From contig CM042032.1 of assembly GCA_023525975.1 (NCBI GenBank), positions 18,544,001 through 18,608,000 of the forward strand: a DNA stretch of 64,000 bases. The letters run 5' to 3'. Shown here piece by piece: positions 22,302-35,230 of this stretch (positions are counted from its first letter, which is position 1; each line of letters starts with the position of its first letter). The notes beneath the pieces were generated by a model. The model was not told where the DNA came from and did no database searches. It saw only the letters and a list, made by a program, of their open reading frames with translations. Origin of the DNA: Smallanthus sonchifolius (taxonomy: Eukaryota; Streptophyta; Magnoliopsida; Asterales; Asteraceae). Position numbers and translations under genes: made by a program.

Positions 22302-23135
22302 ATGGCAAATATGGTACAAGTAACGAATATGTTCAATTATGATAATGAGATTGGTACATCTCAAAAACCACCGAAGTTGTTGAATTTTGCTGATTATTTT
22401 AATTGGAAAGATAGGTTTAATCAGTTCGTATCTTTTACCGATACCAGTCTCTGGATTCCTATTTTAGAAGGTTATACGCATCCGACTTATTCGTGGATGG
22501 GACAGGATAATGTTCCAAAGCCGGTGTCAGCGTTAACGACTGAAGAAAAGTTGTTGTTTGATAGGGAAAAGAAAGCGATGGCAAGTATTTCAATGTCTCT
22601 TCCGAAGGAAATATATCACAGTTTCAAACAATTCAAATCTTCTCAACAACTGTGGGAAGCATTACAGAAAAGATGTGAAGGCAATTTGGATGTAAAGAAG
22701 AGTAGAAAAGAGCTATTGAAGAAGCAATTCTTGGTCTTCAAACATTTTCAAAATGAATCCTTGGATGATCTTGCTACCAGATTCTATCATCTGCTTAGTG
22801 AACTGTCGAGTGCTTCTGTGGTGTATGAAACTGAAGAAATTAATGATAAGTTCTTGAAGGCATTACCATCAAAATTTGATGTGTATACGGTTTTGATCAA
22901 AGAAAATATCAAGTACAAAACCATGTCTCTTGAAGAAGTTCTTGGGAAGATTCAATCGCATGACCTGAATATGAAGAAGAAGGAGACTAACATGGAGCAT
23001 ATCCAGGATCCTTCAATGTATTTTGCCAAGACTTCTGGTAAAACGGGTACAGGAGTTGCATTCTTTTCTGGCGATGCTCAAGATTCTTCTAATGATCAGT
23101 GTTCTGGAGTTCCTATTCATTCTGGTCATTCTAGT
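22302..23135 (+). pseudogene. C2 gag, part 1 (capsid), cut by S1
   Basis: Start ATG at 22302 (MANMVQVTNMFNYDN); 278 open codons of the Copia gag domain, including FNWKDRFNQFVSF, LPKEIYHSFKQFKSSQQLW and ESLDDLATRFYHLLSEL. It is cleanly open up to the S1 insertion; the duplicated CTAGT is 23131-23135. It continues at 25926. The in-frame ATG at 22272 lies in leader sequence and is not shared by C1 as a start. Confidence 0.93.
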
Positions 23136-24030
23136 TGTAACATTTAGGGTTTTTCCCACATTATACATTGTACAATTACATCAATCATGAACTATTTGAA
23201 CTTATTCTATGAATACATTTATTACAAACATCTAAACGTGCAAACATTTGATTAAGGATTTAATCCCAAATAATCGAATGTAAACAATGCTCAAAACAAA
23301 GCTTGGTATACTACAGTTCTGATAACGTTTATTTTTTTTATATATATATAAGTATATATACAAAGTACTTAAATATATCTCCTATAAATAATATATACAT
23401 TACATTGTTTTACAAGTTTATTAGATTTAAAACGTTCAATTTAAATGCAATTTATAAACAAAAAATTTAAGGATAAAAATTTATCAGTTTTAATAAATTA
23501 ATAAACATTTAATATGAAAAGTTTATAAAGTTAAGCGTTTATAATGATTTAAAAAGAAAATAACATTTAAAGTTAGTAATAAGTCTGAAACGTTTAAATC
23601 TTTATAAAAAAAAAAACAAAAAGATTTATTAGTTTTACATGACTTTGATATAAAGTCTAAATAATTATCTTTATAATTAGTAACTTGCAATTCAAAATTA
23701 AAAGTAGACTCATTTGAACCCTTTTGAAACTTTGAACCCTTTCAAATGCAAGTTGAACCCCATTCTTGAACCTTTTGTTGTTCTTGACCCATTCCCGAAT
23801 TTTGACTAGGAAAAAGTCAAACGAGGCCAAATTGATCTCAAATCCATTCGAATTCTGTAAGATCGATCAAGTAAATACCGATTCATGGACTAGAAACGAT
23901 CGGCCGACCTTTTGAATGCCTGTTAACGAACCGATTTCGACTCAAACCGTCGAATCTAACTCGATCGGCCGAGAAAACCGTCGCCTCTTGATCTTCCCTT
24001 TAATCATGCGTTAAATCGATGAATTGAGCC

Positions 24031-24038
24031 TATAAATA
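24031..24038 (+). promoter_or_regulatory. S1 TATA box
   Basis: TATAAATA about 895 bp into the LTR, within GCCTATAAATAGG. G3 has a TATA box at nearly the same depth (883 bp). Confidence 0.65.
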
Positions 24039-24352
24039 GGAACCTAAACCTTCGAAGAACTCACCCTAACCCAACTACAACATCGAATCGGTCGAAAGCA
24101 CCTCTAAAAACTCCGGCGAGTTCGAAACCCAAAACTACGGTCGCCCACCATTTCTCACTCGATACGTAACCAAATCAGGTAAGGTTTGTACCTACAGGTT
24201 TGGTTTTTGATGGGGAACAATAGCCCCATCCTCTGGTCTAGAATCGAACTCGAATCGAGCTGAATCGAGTGGCTAGGGTTCGCGAATTCTAGCCGGGGAA
24301 GAAGGTGCGGGCGGGGTATGGGTTTAGTACTTCTAGCAGCGGGTTATTGACA

Positions 24353-24427
24353 AGGCATAAGCCCAGGTCAAACGGTTAAAGCACTCGTGTGATAAGGAAG
24401 AAGTCGCGGGTTAGATCCCAGCCCCGC
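24353..24427 (+). ncRNA. tRNA-like Pol III module 1 in S1
   Basis: An A-box-like region TAAGCCCAGGTCAAACGG followed by TTAAAGC, then a B-box-like GGGTTAGATCCC (24408-24419), then a T-rich tail (24437-24450). It is the counterpart of the N1 module by position and by the AGCCCAG...GGTT core. Confidence 0.55.
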
Positions 24428-24513
24428 AACTCATTCCTTTTTCTTTCTTTTGGCGCCGTCCGGTCCCCTGATCTCCCTGCCTTAAAAATTTCTCGACCAC
24501 ACTTCTACCACAA

Positions 24514-24591
24514 CCGAGCCACCGGTCTAGTGGTTGAATTGTGTGGCTGATACAAGGAAGACCCGGGTTCGATCCCAGGGTCCATTTTTTT
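24514..24591 (+). ncRNA. tRNA-like Pol III module 2 in S1
   Basis: GAGCCACCGGTCTAGTGG and a following GTTGAAT resemble an A box; a perfect B box GGGTTCGATCCC is at 24565-24576, followed 9 bases on by a run of T (24585-24591). A second copy in tandem with module 1, about 160 bp downstream, same strand. Confidence 0.6.
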
Positions 24592-25154
24592 ATTTTTAAA
24601 CTATTTTTAAAACCCAATTTTCAAACCAAATTTATTTATAAAATCATTATATAAATCCCCCGAGTCTCGGGAATACTTTTTGAGCCAAGACTAACCATCA
24701 AAAATAAATAACTTAATTAAAAACCTTTTTGAAACTTAAAAATAATATAAGTTATTTAAAAATATATATAATTAAATATTTAAAACCACTACAAACCTAA
24801 ATTCTTTCACCCGACCACTTTCCAACACTAGAAACCGTTTTATTAATATATTTTAAAAGGTCAAGTTAGTACAAAACTTCACGACTTAATATTTGTTTAA
24901 AAACTGAATTATTTATTTAAATTGCAAAACATTAAAACGCGTATTTTTCCACAAACTTATTGTTCCAAAATATAAATATTCATACCCATTCGATCCTAAT
25001 CAAAACTCGTCCAATCCAACCTAAACTCTTTATCACATCCATTCTTGAAACTCAACGCTTATACGTGTGTACATTATTTGAACATAGGATAACCTTGCGG
25101 TTATTTTGCTTATACAACATACCATTCTTGTGCATTCAATCTCCAAAAATCAAT

Positions 25155-25699
25155 GTGAGTTTACATAGCCCATTTTTCTTACCTTTTTATACTTTTGGGG
25201 TGAAACATGATTTCTTTGAACTTGCGCAATACAAAACATTTTGAACTCTGTGCAATTTTATACAATTCAAAACATTGTGAACATGTGTGCAATTTGAGCC
25301 TTATGCCTGAACACTATTTGTGCAAACTACATTTTTGAACATTTAAAACATTTTTCTGTGCAAGTGCAAGTACAATCATTAGCTCCGTACAAGCCGACGG
25401 TATACAGTGATAGATCTATTGTGTCTGACAAACCCACCCGGTTAGGGTGATTGTTACCGAGTACATAAAGGATAACCTGCGGGTTGTGCCTCACATTTAA
25501 GGATAGCATGCGTGCTATGCCTCTCAGTCACAAGGTTTGATTGTGCGCCCCAGTTTAAACTATAGTGGTTCTCCATAATTGCCTTATTAATCCATGTTTC
25601 ATATGAATTGTATTTCAAAACATTGAACTTATCTGTGGTGTCAAAACCTGTGTACACTCACCAACTTTTTAGTTGACCTTTGTTTTCATCATGTTTCAG
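25155..25699 (+). other. Candidate LTR intron in S1
   Basis: Donor GTGAGT 25155-25160, acceptor ATGTTTCAG ending 25699; 545 bp. Matches the other large LTRs at both ends. Confidence 0.45.
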
Positions 25700-25925
25700 G
25701 TGCAAATAATTGAAAGTAATATGCATGGAATATCACGTAGGATGCACATGGCCTAGTCATTAAATTAATCATGACCATTGTATTTGTGCATTTTGTTATT
25801 GTCTTGTTGAACAATGTTACTTGAAATTGAAATAAATAACATATGAAATCTTTAGAATGATCATGTGCTTTTGAACAGTCTACTAGTCCGCCCCGACGTC
25901 TTCCGCCGTCGGTTGGGGTGTGACA

Positions 25926-27084
25926 CTAGTTATTCTGGATTTTCTACGACAACATCTTCTACATCTTCTGGATCTCATATAAATCAAAAGGTTGCTGATG
26001 ATTATCTAGCTATGTTTTCCTCATTCATGGCTTCGTATGAAAATTTTATTGGAGGGAAAATTCATGATCCTGAGGTTAATGAAGAAGATTTCAGACAGAT
26101 TGACCCTGTTGATCTGGAAGAAATGAACATCCAATGGAATATGGCCATGTTGATGCGTCAAGCAAAGGATTTCTTGAAGAAAACGGGCAGAAAGTATATT
26201 GGATCTAATAGTCGATCACGCATGGGATTTGATAAATCCAAAGTGCGTTGTTATAACTGTCAAGAGTATGGTCACTTTGCTAAAGAGTGTGTGAAGCAAA
26301 AGGTTGAGTTTGATTCTCAGAAGAAGCAGAATAATTTTCAGAATAATCGCAATCAATCACATGGTTCATCTGGAAATTCAAATCATGCATCTGCATCATT
26401 GGCATTGATTGCACAGAACGATGAGAACTATGACTGGGGTATTCATCTGGAAGATTTAGTGGGTGCTGTAAGTCAAGCCTTTGTAGCAGAAATTCATTCA
26501 GAAAAATCAGAAGAGGTGACTGATGATGACAGTTCGAGTGATGGTGAAAGTGATGGTGAAAGTGATGGTGAAATTGGGCAGATTGTTGATGAAGAGATAG
26601 AACAAGTGCAGAATATTGATTCTAATGTTGCATCAGGTGTTGCTGAAGATGATATTGTTCTAACACAAAATGCTTCAGATGGTGCTGATTCAGAGAATAT
26701 TCCCATTGCCAAAGTTTTCATGGCAGACATGTCTGATCCGTCAAAGGTAAAAGACTCTGTTTGTCATATTTACTGTTCTAACTGCATTACTGTTAAAGAT
26801 AAATTGCAAAAGGTCATGGATGATAACACAAACTTGATTTGTGATATGAAATCGATGCATTCAGTTAATCAGAAACTGAAAGATAATGATAAATTGTGCA
26901 TCGATAGAATTGAGTCTTTGAAAAGAGACTTAAATTCTCTGGGATTGAAATATAAAGAACAAGGTTATCATCTAGATATGGCTTATGCTGAAATAGAAAA
27001 ACGAGATGAAGTTGTTGCTCAAAAGAATAAGGAAATTTCTGACAAAGAGTCTGAGGTGATCAAACTTCATAGATAGTTGGAAAA
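25926..27084 (+). pseudogene. C2 gag, part 2 (nucleocapsid and coiled coil), cut by N2
   Basis: Resumes after S1 with the duplicated CTAGT and reads through to the N2 insertion. It carries the zinc knuckle CYNCQEYGHFAKEC (about 26243-26285), an Asn/Ser-rich stretch, an acidic repeat GESDGESDGE (about 26535-26570) and a long coiled coil (KLKDNDKLCIDRIESLKRDL; KRDEVVAQKNKEISDKESEV). A stop occurs at 27074-27076, where C1 stays open. The last five bases, GAAAA, are the N2 target duplication. Confidence 0.92.
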
Positions 27085-27305
27085 TGTCACACCCCAACCG
27101 ACAACGGAATCATCGGGGCAGGACATGTAGACTGTTCATGAGCACAAGGTTGATTAGATTGTAATATATATTAAATCCATTTCCATTCAAACAAACATGA
27201 AACAAGTTCGAAGTACATAATGAAATACAATTTGTCTTTGATTTAATATTAACTAGGTCCAAAGCCTATGTGTAGCATGTCTTGATCTAGCTCATATGAA
27301 AGCAC

Positions 27306-27761
27306 CTGAAACATGAATAAAATAAGGTCAACTAAAAAGTTGGTGAGTATAACACAGTTGTATGTAAATAGCATAAAGTTGAAAACAAATCCTTTACAAA
27401 ACATGATAAAATAAGGCATTTATGGGGAGCAGCTATTGTGTAACCATGTACAACCAAACCTTATAACTAGCATGCAAAAATTGTGTTGTCGGTTTCAATC
27501 ACCGCGCACCATGGGTGGGTTTGTCAGACTCAATAGATCTATCATTGAAAACCGTCGGCTTGTATAGTTAATGATTGCACATAAGAGCATACAAATGTTA
27601 GCACACCTAGCACTCGGGCACAAAGCTCAAATTTTGCACACATGTATGTAAATAGGATTTTTGCACTTGTGTTGTTTGTGTAAATGTAAATGTGTAATGT
27701 GTATAGAGTTCATGTTCCACCCCAAAAGTGTAAAAGAGTAAAAAGGGTTGTGAATACTCAC
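27306..27761 (-). other. Candidate LTR intron in N2 3' LTR
   Basis: Minus-strand donor GTGAGT beginning 27761, acceptor TTTCAG ending 27306; 456 bp. Confidence 0.45.
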
Positions 27762-28631
27762 TTGATTCGAAGGCGTAGCTAACACGAGATACTAGATAGC
27801 AAAGTGATCCTTGTAACGCACAACGTTAACCTAGAGTGTATTGCATATGAAGATGAGTTAATAAAATATCTAAATCGAAGTCTAGGGCTTTAAAGGATGT
27901 GAGTATAGGAAATTGTGTAATGAGTTCGTGTAGAATTATATAAAAGGGTTGCGTAGATGTTTGCGTTTTATTCTTGGATAATTGTTTAATAATTATTAAA
28001 GTCGGGATATAGTGTCCTTAAAATAATGATTTAGAGCTTGGGTAATTAACTAAATAAATTAGATTTATTTATTTGAAACGTAGTATGAAATTACCTTGCT
28101 TTAAATATAAACAAAATAATTAAGTCTATACTCATTTAGTTATTTAGTCATGAAAATACGTCAAATTTGGGTAAATATATATTAGTTTATAAAAAAAAAA
28201 TTAGTGTTACATACCATCTAACACTAAGCGAGTTGAAATTACAACTCATATGAATAATAAATATATCTATTTTTATTCGGGGATATAAACGTGGGTAACT
28301 AATATAAGTATTTATATTATTTAAGTTTGAAACGTTACCAGAAGTTTAATAACGAGGTGAAGGTAATATCTAAATATATGTCATTTTTAATTGGAGTCAT
28401 GGGTTAAAAATAATATAATTATTTTATTTATTCCTAGGCGGGGTTTGAAAATAATATAACTATATTATTATAAAAGTTAGTATTTTTAAATAAGAAAAGG
28501 TTATAAACCAAACCCGAGCCTACGGGTGGTTTTACGAGGCTAGAACACATTAATATATTAATATAATAATATAGGGTATTGTTTTTAAAATAAAATAATA
28601 CAAATAAAATGTTTTAAAAATAAATGTGTGT

Positions 28632-28705
28632 GGATGGACTCGAACCCGGGTCTCTCCCACACCAACACACTCACTTAACCATCTCCGCCCGCTAGGGTAT
28701 CGCAC
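28632..28705 (-). ncRNA. tRNA-like Pol III module, N2 3' LTR
   Basis: On the minus strand: CCCTAGCGGGCGGAGATGG then TTAAGTG (A-box-like), and the B box GGGTTCGAGTCC (28636-28647), then TTTATTTTTAAA. About 1.3 kb into the LTR, as in N1 and S1. Confidence 0.6.
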
Positions 28706-29999
28706 CCAAGTCCGGGCCGAAATGGTTTTAACAAGGAAACCCGGTGAGTTCTTCCCCTTTACCCGAGCCGATCGAACCCAGTCCCAATCCCACCAAATCT
28801 GGTAGTGACCGACTGCAAGATCATTGGGGTTTTATTCGTTAACCTCAAACGAGTCTGGGGTGAGTTTTAATTGTAAAAACAACGGGTTTAGGATTGTTTA
28901 ATTTCGGATTCAAAAGCCGAACCCTAAGTTTGAACTCAAAATTGATTTGAATGATTCTGATAGTGGAATGCGATATAAACATGGGGCTTTTACTAATTAG
29001 GGTCTTGCGAATCTGTCAGTATGGTTTAATTGGATTATGATTAAGTCTAGGGTCGAAACCCCCAAATTGTTTTATGAACGAACCCTAGTTACGGGGTCTT
29101 GATTAATTCGATGATATGAGACTGAATTGGCATAGGGTTATCAATTAAAAATGAATTTTGAATCTACTGGTATGAATTAATTTGGTTTAATCAGAGTCGG
29201 GGGTAGGGTTCGATTAAATCCGGAAATGTTAAGAACCCTAGAATCATATCATGCTTGATTCTGTAACGTAAGCCCTAATAAGCATAGGGCTTTTAATCTG
29301 AAGATGAAAACGAAGCGAAAGATAGGTTTAATTACCCGAATGATGTCTGAATCGACTAAACGAATGCCGACTGTGACTGGATCGGTTTTCCGGAGACTCT
29401 GCGTCCTTCTTCGATGCAATTGAATGGTGTAACAAGTTCAAGGGGATTCGTTTGAGATGGGCAGATAATCTGTTTCTGTGTAAATGATCGATATTTGCGA
29501 ATTGGGGGGTAAGATGATTGAGTTCAACGGTCCCGGTTAATTAGCCATAATGGGATTTAATCGTGTATTGATGAGGCTGTTAATTGATTCTAAAATGATC
29601 GAAAATGACACTAACGTGTATAACAGTTACGAATTTCAACGGATTTCGGGAGTGGGATTCGGATTCGAGCCTAGAACGGCCAGTTGACTTTTTGAAGTCA
29701 ACTTAAATAAAAAATGGGAAATTTACAGATTGGTCCCTGCAGTTTCTTGTTTAAAAGTTCTGAATTTGGCGGAACTGGTCCCTCAGGTTTGAGTTGAGTT
29801 AAGTTGGTTAAGGATTCGTTAGATTTATTTATTAAAAGTCAACGGGAGCATATTTCCTCAATTTTTCCTTGACTTTCAAAGTTAATTATAATTAGATTTT
29901 GACTAATTACACAACTAGTCCTTGTAGGGTTTAATGTCGCGTCGTTATTTTATTAATTAAAATAAATTAAAATAGGGTCGGAAAATCCGGAATGTTACA

Positions 30000-30040
30000 G
30001 TCTCCCCATGTTAAAGAAATTTCGTCCCAAAATTTAACTA
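30000..30040 (-). other. N2 polypurine tract and hairpin
   Basis: Minus-strand ATGGGGAGAC abuts the 3' LTR. The upstream stem AATTTTG-GGA-CGAAATT has one altered pair (G:T) relative to N1. Confidence 0.8.
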
Positions 30041-32101
30041 ATGGAGGCTGCTAAAATCAAGAAAGAGGTGAGAGTTTTGATGGGAGTTTTGGGTTCTCGG
30101 TGAGTTTTGATTTTTTTGGACATGGCTTAAGCCTGATCTTCGAGATTGAATATGGATGATGACAATGAACTTAGTTTTGAAATGAACTTAAGAAGAAGAT
30201 TGTCGAATATCAATTTGAATTCTAAATGTGAGATGCATTATCTGGAATGGATTTAATGAGATTTTGAAATCTAAGGTTTGCGTAAGATATAGTCTAATAT
30301 GCTCAAAGTTGCTAGTGGGTAAGAGGTTTCATAAGCATTGGTCTGGGTCAAAACTTTACGTGACACAAACAACGCTACTCATGATAATATGTTAGGACAC
30401 TTATATATAGGAAGTACCATCGGCGTATCCACCATGTCCTTGTCACATTACATCAGTTTCGTTGTTACACATCATGATAAGTTTCAGATCACAACACACG
30501 ACAACATTTCACTATAGTTTCCATGCGCTGATTTGTATAATTCCGTGTGCACCCGTAACTATTCAAATCATCGTATGGTCCGTATAGATCGTTTCGTTGT
30601 GTGCGGGTAAGGGGGGCACAATTTCACTATGATCACGTCTATTGTTTACACATAAAAGTCGCTAACAAGTAACTATGTCCCTAATCAGGTCAGTTCGCAG
30701 TTAAAAGTAGTAAAGTAGTATAGCTTATAGTTTCTTAGTTTGCTCGTGTTTGAACAAGAATACGTCAAACCCCGAGTCGTTTCAATGTATTATGGTCTTC
30801 AACTTTGGTGTACAAAGTGTATGACCATGTCTTGTGTATAATGAAATCAATCAATTGCACTAATTGTAAGCAAGTTTTGTTTCGTGTATAGAGTAAACAC
30901 ACAAGTCTCATATATGATTTAGTGTCACGTAGCTCGTAATCAAATAAGTCTCCTATATAGTGTAAATAATCTAGCGTCTTGTATTTTGTAAATCAATAAG
31001 CTCTAATGTGTAATGTAAACAACATAGTGTTATGGGTATAGTAGGAAATGAATTTCATGTAGGGTGTTGACGGCTTAGCATCATGTATATTGTAAAATCA
31101 ACTAAATTTGTATTGTAAGTAATGAAGCATCAAGTGTATTGCAAGCCATGGATTTCATGTATGGTGTTAACAACTTAGTACCACGTATTTGTAAACCAAT
31201 AATCTTCCATATGTAATGTCAGTAATGTAATATCATGTACCTTGTAACCAATTAAGTTTCATGTGTGGCATATGCTAACGAGTTTTGTATGTGGTCAGGT
31301 GTTGCGGGGAAACGTGTTGTTTGGCATCCCTGCATAATATGGTAGCTAGGTTCTAGCTCTTAAATCTCATTGAAGTTGATGGGGATGGATAACGTTTACG
31401 CTGTACGATCGTCTCTTGAAGTGACAAGTGAAAGGTAACGAGAGGGTTCTGAAAATATTCGGGGAAACGTATTTACAAATACTGATCTTTGTTTGAAAAT
31501 AGAAAGTGGTAAATTATTCTTGATTGTAGATATATAAAGTAGTGAAATTATTGAACCGCGTATTTTAAATGAATATGCAATTTATGAGAAAATATTTTTA
31601 ATTTAAAATTTTAACTTTTGGCTAAACAAGTAGTAGCATATTAATTTAGCCAAAGTTTAGAATTATTTACTTTAATGAATAAAAATCATAATTATTTATC
31701 AGTTTTAAAAATATTTTTATAAAATTGATTGCATTACTTTCCTTATTAGGTGAAAAAGTTTTATGGAAAATTTATGTTTTTGATATTATCTAAAAATTCG
31801 TTAAACATTTGTTTAAACAAGATAATGAGGTTTTGTTTAAATCACAAAATAGGATGATTTATTTAATGAAAGAGATTGTTGGTAATGTACTAAACAATGT
31901 TGAATGAAAGAAGTGATATTTGGGAAAATTTGATGGGAATATAACAGGTGTAATTTACGCTCCATGGGTCAAATCAATGAACAATAACTGTAGAGTTGAA
32001 ATATATGGAATTGACTAGATGTTGAAATGTTAAACATTACTTAAAACATAAGGAAATGGTTCTCAAATCGAAAATTTAAAGGAAATCAGTAGAAGCTCCT
32101 T
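30041..32101 (-). other. N2 internal non-coding region
   Basis: No ORF of note. It contains the TATA-bearing block shared with N1 (about 30380-30700) and degenerate tandem repeats (about 30830-31270). Confidence 0.7.
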
Positions 32102-32692
32102 CTAACGTCTCTGGTAGCTTTCCACTAGGAAGAAGATAGTCGCCAAGATGGGCACCGCTATAGTCACTCGAGTAGTAGATCTGGCTTCAGTTCTGGCGGT
32201 CTTCGTGCGATGATCTTGTATTTCTTTTTCGAGGATGGAGATTAACTCCTTTTGGTATCCTAATTGGTTTGCTAGGCTATCCATTCTTTGTCTTTGCAAG
32301 TCGTGTATTACTCCCTGCTCTATCCTTTGCCTCTCGAGTTCTGAATTTCTTACATATTGATGGAAGTCATTGGTTGGAATTCTCATAACACCAAGGGGTG
32401 CCATGGTATGCCTTACCCAAGGGTTAGGAAGGTACGGGTCGGGCATTAGGTATGGGTCTCTTAGTGGGGGTGGCAATTGATTGTGGAGGTGAGGTGTATG
32501 ATACGGGTTTATGGGTACAAATGATCCAGGTGTTCGAAGTCTCGGGTCGGTGTTCCTAATTCAATCTACCCTTACATCAAATCTTGGTCTAGCAGCTGTG
32601 GGTGTTGGTGATCGATGTACGGGTGATCCGGTGTCTTCTTCCCAATCAGACTCTTCTTCGGGACGGCATACCGGGGAGGTAGGAGAGTACAT
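32102..32692 (-). pseudogene. N2 copy of the hydrophobic-tail protein, one stop
   Basis: Same protein as N1 8377-8973. The start is taken as the ATG at 32692 (MYSPTSP). A single in-frame stop at 32561-32563 falls where N1 has arginine; the frame is otherwise continuous for about 197 codons without indels. N-terminal SDWEED, the Pro/Arg-rich section, the helical DSLANQLGYQKELISIL and the hydrophobic tail VTIAVPILATIFFLVES with basic end YQRR are all kept. Differences in the tail swap one hydrophobic residue for another in several places. Function unknown. Confidence 0.7.
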
Positions 32693-32871
32693 GCTTAGCA
32701 GGAGAACAATGGAAAGGTTGTAAGCGATAAATAAATACTGAGTGTCAAACATAGGAGTTCTCATAGGTTTAGAGTTTGACTAGTCATAACGCCAAGTCTT
32801 CACAATAGTATTTTAGGAGTACACTTGACCTATAAGTAGTGTATCCCTGAGGAGAATTCCCAGGAAAGAGG

Positions 32872-32911
32872 GGTGGGTCACTAGGACACACTTAAGTACC
32901 CTATCTTTCCT
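32872..32911 (-). other. N2 leader stem-loop
   Basis: AGGAAAG/CTTTCCT, 7 pairs, adjacent to GGGAATTC on the minus strand; same arrangement as N1, G1 and G3. Confidence 0.5.
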
Positions 32912-33582
32912 TAGCTAGAATCCCTCATGGGCCTACACACTCTTCCAGCCATCATGTATTAATAACACTATTGTTGGGCTCATGGTCATGATGAGAATTG
33001 TTGTGAACTGGGCCTTGTGGGCCGAAAGTAAGGTTTATGCATTTCAGTGGGCTTTTGCTTCTTGGAGGATAGATTGACTGCTTAGTTTATTATTGATGGA
33101 CATTAGGCCCAATAGTTTAAAAAAAATTTGTTGTTTAGAAGAGGTGTGGTATTATGTATGTGAGTTTAGGGGTGCATGAATAACTAAGTGTGTATGAGTG
33201 TGTGAGGAAACTTAGAATAGCACTTTTAAATAAGTTAAATAGGTAGCAATGAATAGGAGAAAAAGTGGGCAGGTAATGTGACACATAGGTTATTAAGTAT
33301 TGTATCATATGATGTAGTTATATAGTATAACATGTAAGAATATTCACATAAAAATAATCATATAGCATGTAGATAGTAATGAGTGTAAGCACAAAAGTTA
33401 TCAAGTAGTGTCACACATAAGTCATTATGTATTGTATCACGTAGTGTAAATACTTATGATAGCATGTAAAAATATTTACACAAGAACTAATAATATAACA
33501 TGTAGTAGCATAGGATTGTATGGGTGTCCTAAAGTTATAGTCTAGGTCAAGAGTGTCTAATAACCTAATTCCCTATAACCAA

Positions 33583-33595
33583 GGCTCTGATACCA
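33583..33595 (-). other. N2 primer-binding site
   Basis: Minus-strand TGGTATCAGAGCC three bases inside the 5' LTR. Confidence 0.93.
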
Positions 33596-33819
33596 ATCTG
33601 TCACACCCCAACCGACGGCGGAATCATCGGGGCGGGACATGTAGACTGTTCATGAGCACAAGGTTGACTAGATTGTAATATATATTAAATCCATTTCCAT
33701 TCAAACAAACATGAAACAAGTTCGAAGTACATAATGAAATACAATTTGTCTTTGATTTAATATTAACTAGGTCCAAAGCCTATGTGTAGCATGTCTTGAT
33801 CTAGCTCATATGAAAGCAC

Positions 33820-34283
33820 CTGAAACATGAATAAAATAAGGTCAACTAAAAAGTTGGTGAGTATAACACAGTTGTATGTAAATAGCATAAAGTTGAAAAC
33901 AAATCCTTTACAAAACATGATAAAATAAGGCATTTATGGGGAGCAGCTATTGTGTAACCAAGTACAACCAAACCTTGTAATTAGCATGCAAAAATTGTGT
34001 TGTCGGTTTCAATCACCGCGCACCATGGGTGGGTTTGTCAGACTCAATAGATCTATCATTGAAAACTGTCGGCTTGTATAGTTAATGATTGCACATAAGA
34101 GCATACAAAGGTTAGCACACCTAGCACTCGGGCACAAAGCTCAAATTTTGCACACATGTATGTAAATAGGATTTTTGCACTTGTGTTGTTTGTGTAAATG
34201 TAAATGTGTAATGTGTAATGTGTATAGAGTTCATGTTCCACCCCAAAAGTGTAAAAGAGTAAAAAGGGGTTGTGAATACTCAC
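33820..34283 (-). other. Candidate LTR intron in N2 5' LTR
   Basis: Minus-strand donor GTGAGT beginning 34283, acceptor TTTCAG ending 33820; 464 bp. This is the copy that would lie in the 5' leader of an N2 transcript. Confidence 0.45.
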
Positions 34284-35155
34284 TTGATTCGAAAGCGTAG
34301 CTAACACGAGATACTAGATAGCAAAGTGATCCTTGTAACGCACAACGTTAACCTAGAGTGTATTGCGTATAAAGATGAGTTAATAAAATATCTAAATCGA
34401 AGTCCAGGGCTTTAAAGGATGTGAGTATATGAAATTGTGTAATGAGTTCGTGTAGAATTATATAAAAGGGTTGCGTAGATGTTTGCTTTTTATTCTTGGA
34501 TAATTGTTTAATAATTATTAAAATCGGGATATAGTGTCCTTAAAATAATGATTTAGAGCTTGGGTAATTAACTAAATAAATTAGATTTATTTATTTGAAA
34601 CGTAGTATGAAATTACCTTGCTTTAAATATAAACAAAATAATTAAGTCTATACTCATTTAGTTATTTAGTCATGAAAATACGTCAAATTTGGGTAAATAT
34701 ATATTAGTTTATAAAAAAAAAAATTAGTGTTACATACCATCTAACACTAAGCGAGTTGAAATTACAATTCATATGAATAATAAATATATCTATTTTTATT
34801 CGGGGATATAAACGTGGGTAACTAATATAAGTATTTATATTATTTATAAGTTTGAAACGTTACCAGAAGTTTAATAACGAGGTGAAGGTAATATCTAAAT
34901 ATATGTCATTTTTAATTGGAGTCACGGGTTGAAAATAATATAATTATTTTATTTATTCCTAGGCGGGGTTTGAAAATAATATAACTATATTATTATAAAA
35001 GTTAGTATTTTTAAATAAGAAAAGGTTATAAACCAAACCCGAGCCTACGGGTGGTTTTACGAGGCTAGAACACATTAATATATTAATATAATAATATAGG
35101 GTATTGTTTTTAAAATAAAATAATACAAATAAAATTTTTTAAAAATAAATGTGTG

Positions 35156-35230
35156 TGGAGGGACTCGAACCCGGGTCTCTCCCACACCAACACACTCACT
35201 TAACCATCTCCGCCCGCTAGGGTATCGCAC
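35156..35230 (-). ncRNA. tRNA-like Pol III module, N2 5' LTR
   Basis: Same A-box-like and B-box sequence as 28632-28705, with GGGTTCGAGTCC at 35161-35172 on the minus strand. Confidence 0.6.

Larger units (their letters stand above)
23136..25925 (+). mobile_element. S1: solo LTR of an N-type element (2790 bp)
   Basis: Runs TGTAACATTTAGGG...GGGTGTGACA with the exact duplication CTAGT on both sides (23131-23135, 25926-25930) and no internal sequence: the product of LTR-LTR recombination. Its last third matches the N1/N2/G LTRs. It contains a TATA box (24031), two tRNA-like modules (24353-24590) and a candidate intron. No coding sequence is supported; the ORFs at 24960-25244 and 25454-25657 look accidental. 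Confidence 0.93.
27085..29999 (-). repeat. N2 3' LTR (2915 bp)
   Basis: Minus-strand start TGTAACATTCCGG at 29999, end GGTGTGACA at 27085. It holds a candidate intron (27306-27761) and a tRNA-like module (28632-28705). Confidence 0.95.

Noticed and set aside
24514..24591. Functional tRNA gene
   Set aside because: A good B box but no convincing acceptor, anticodon and T stems; it lies inside an LTR and has relatives in N1 and N2.
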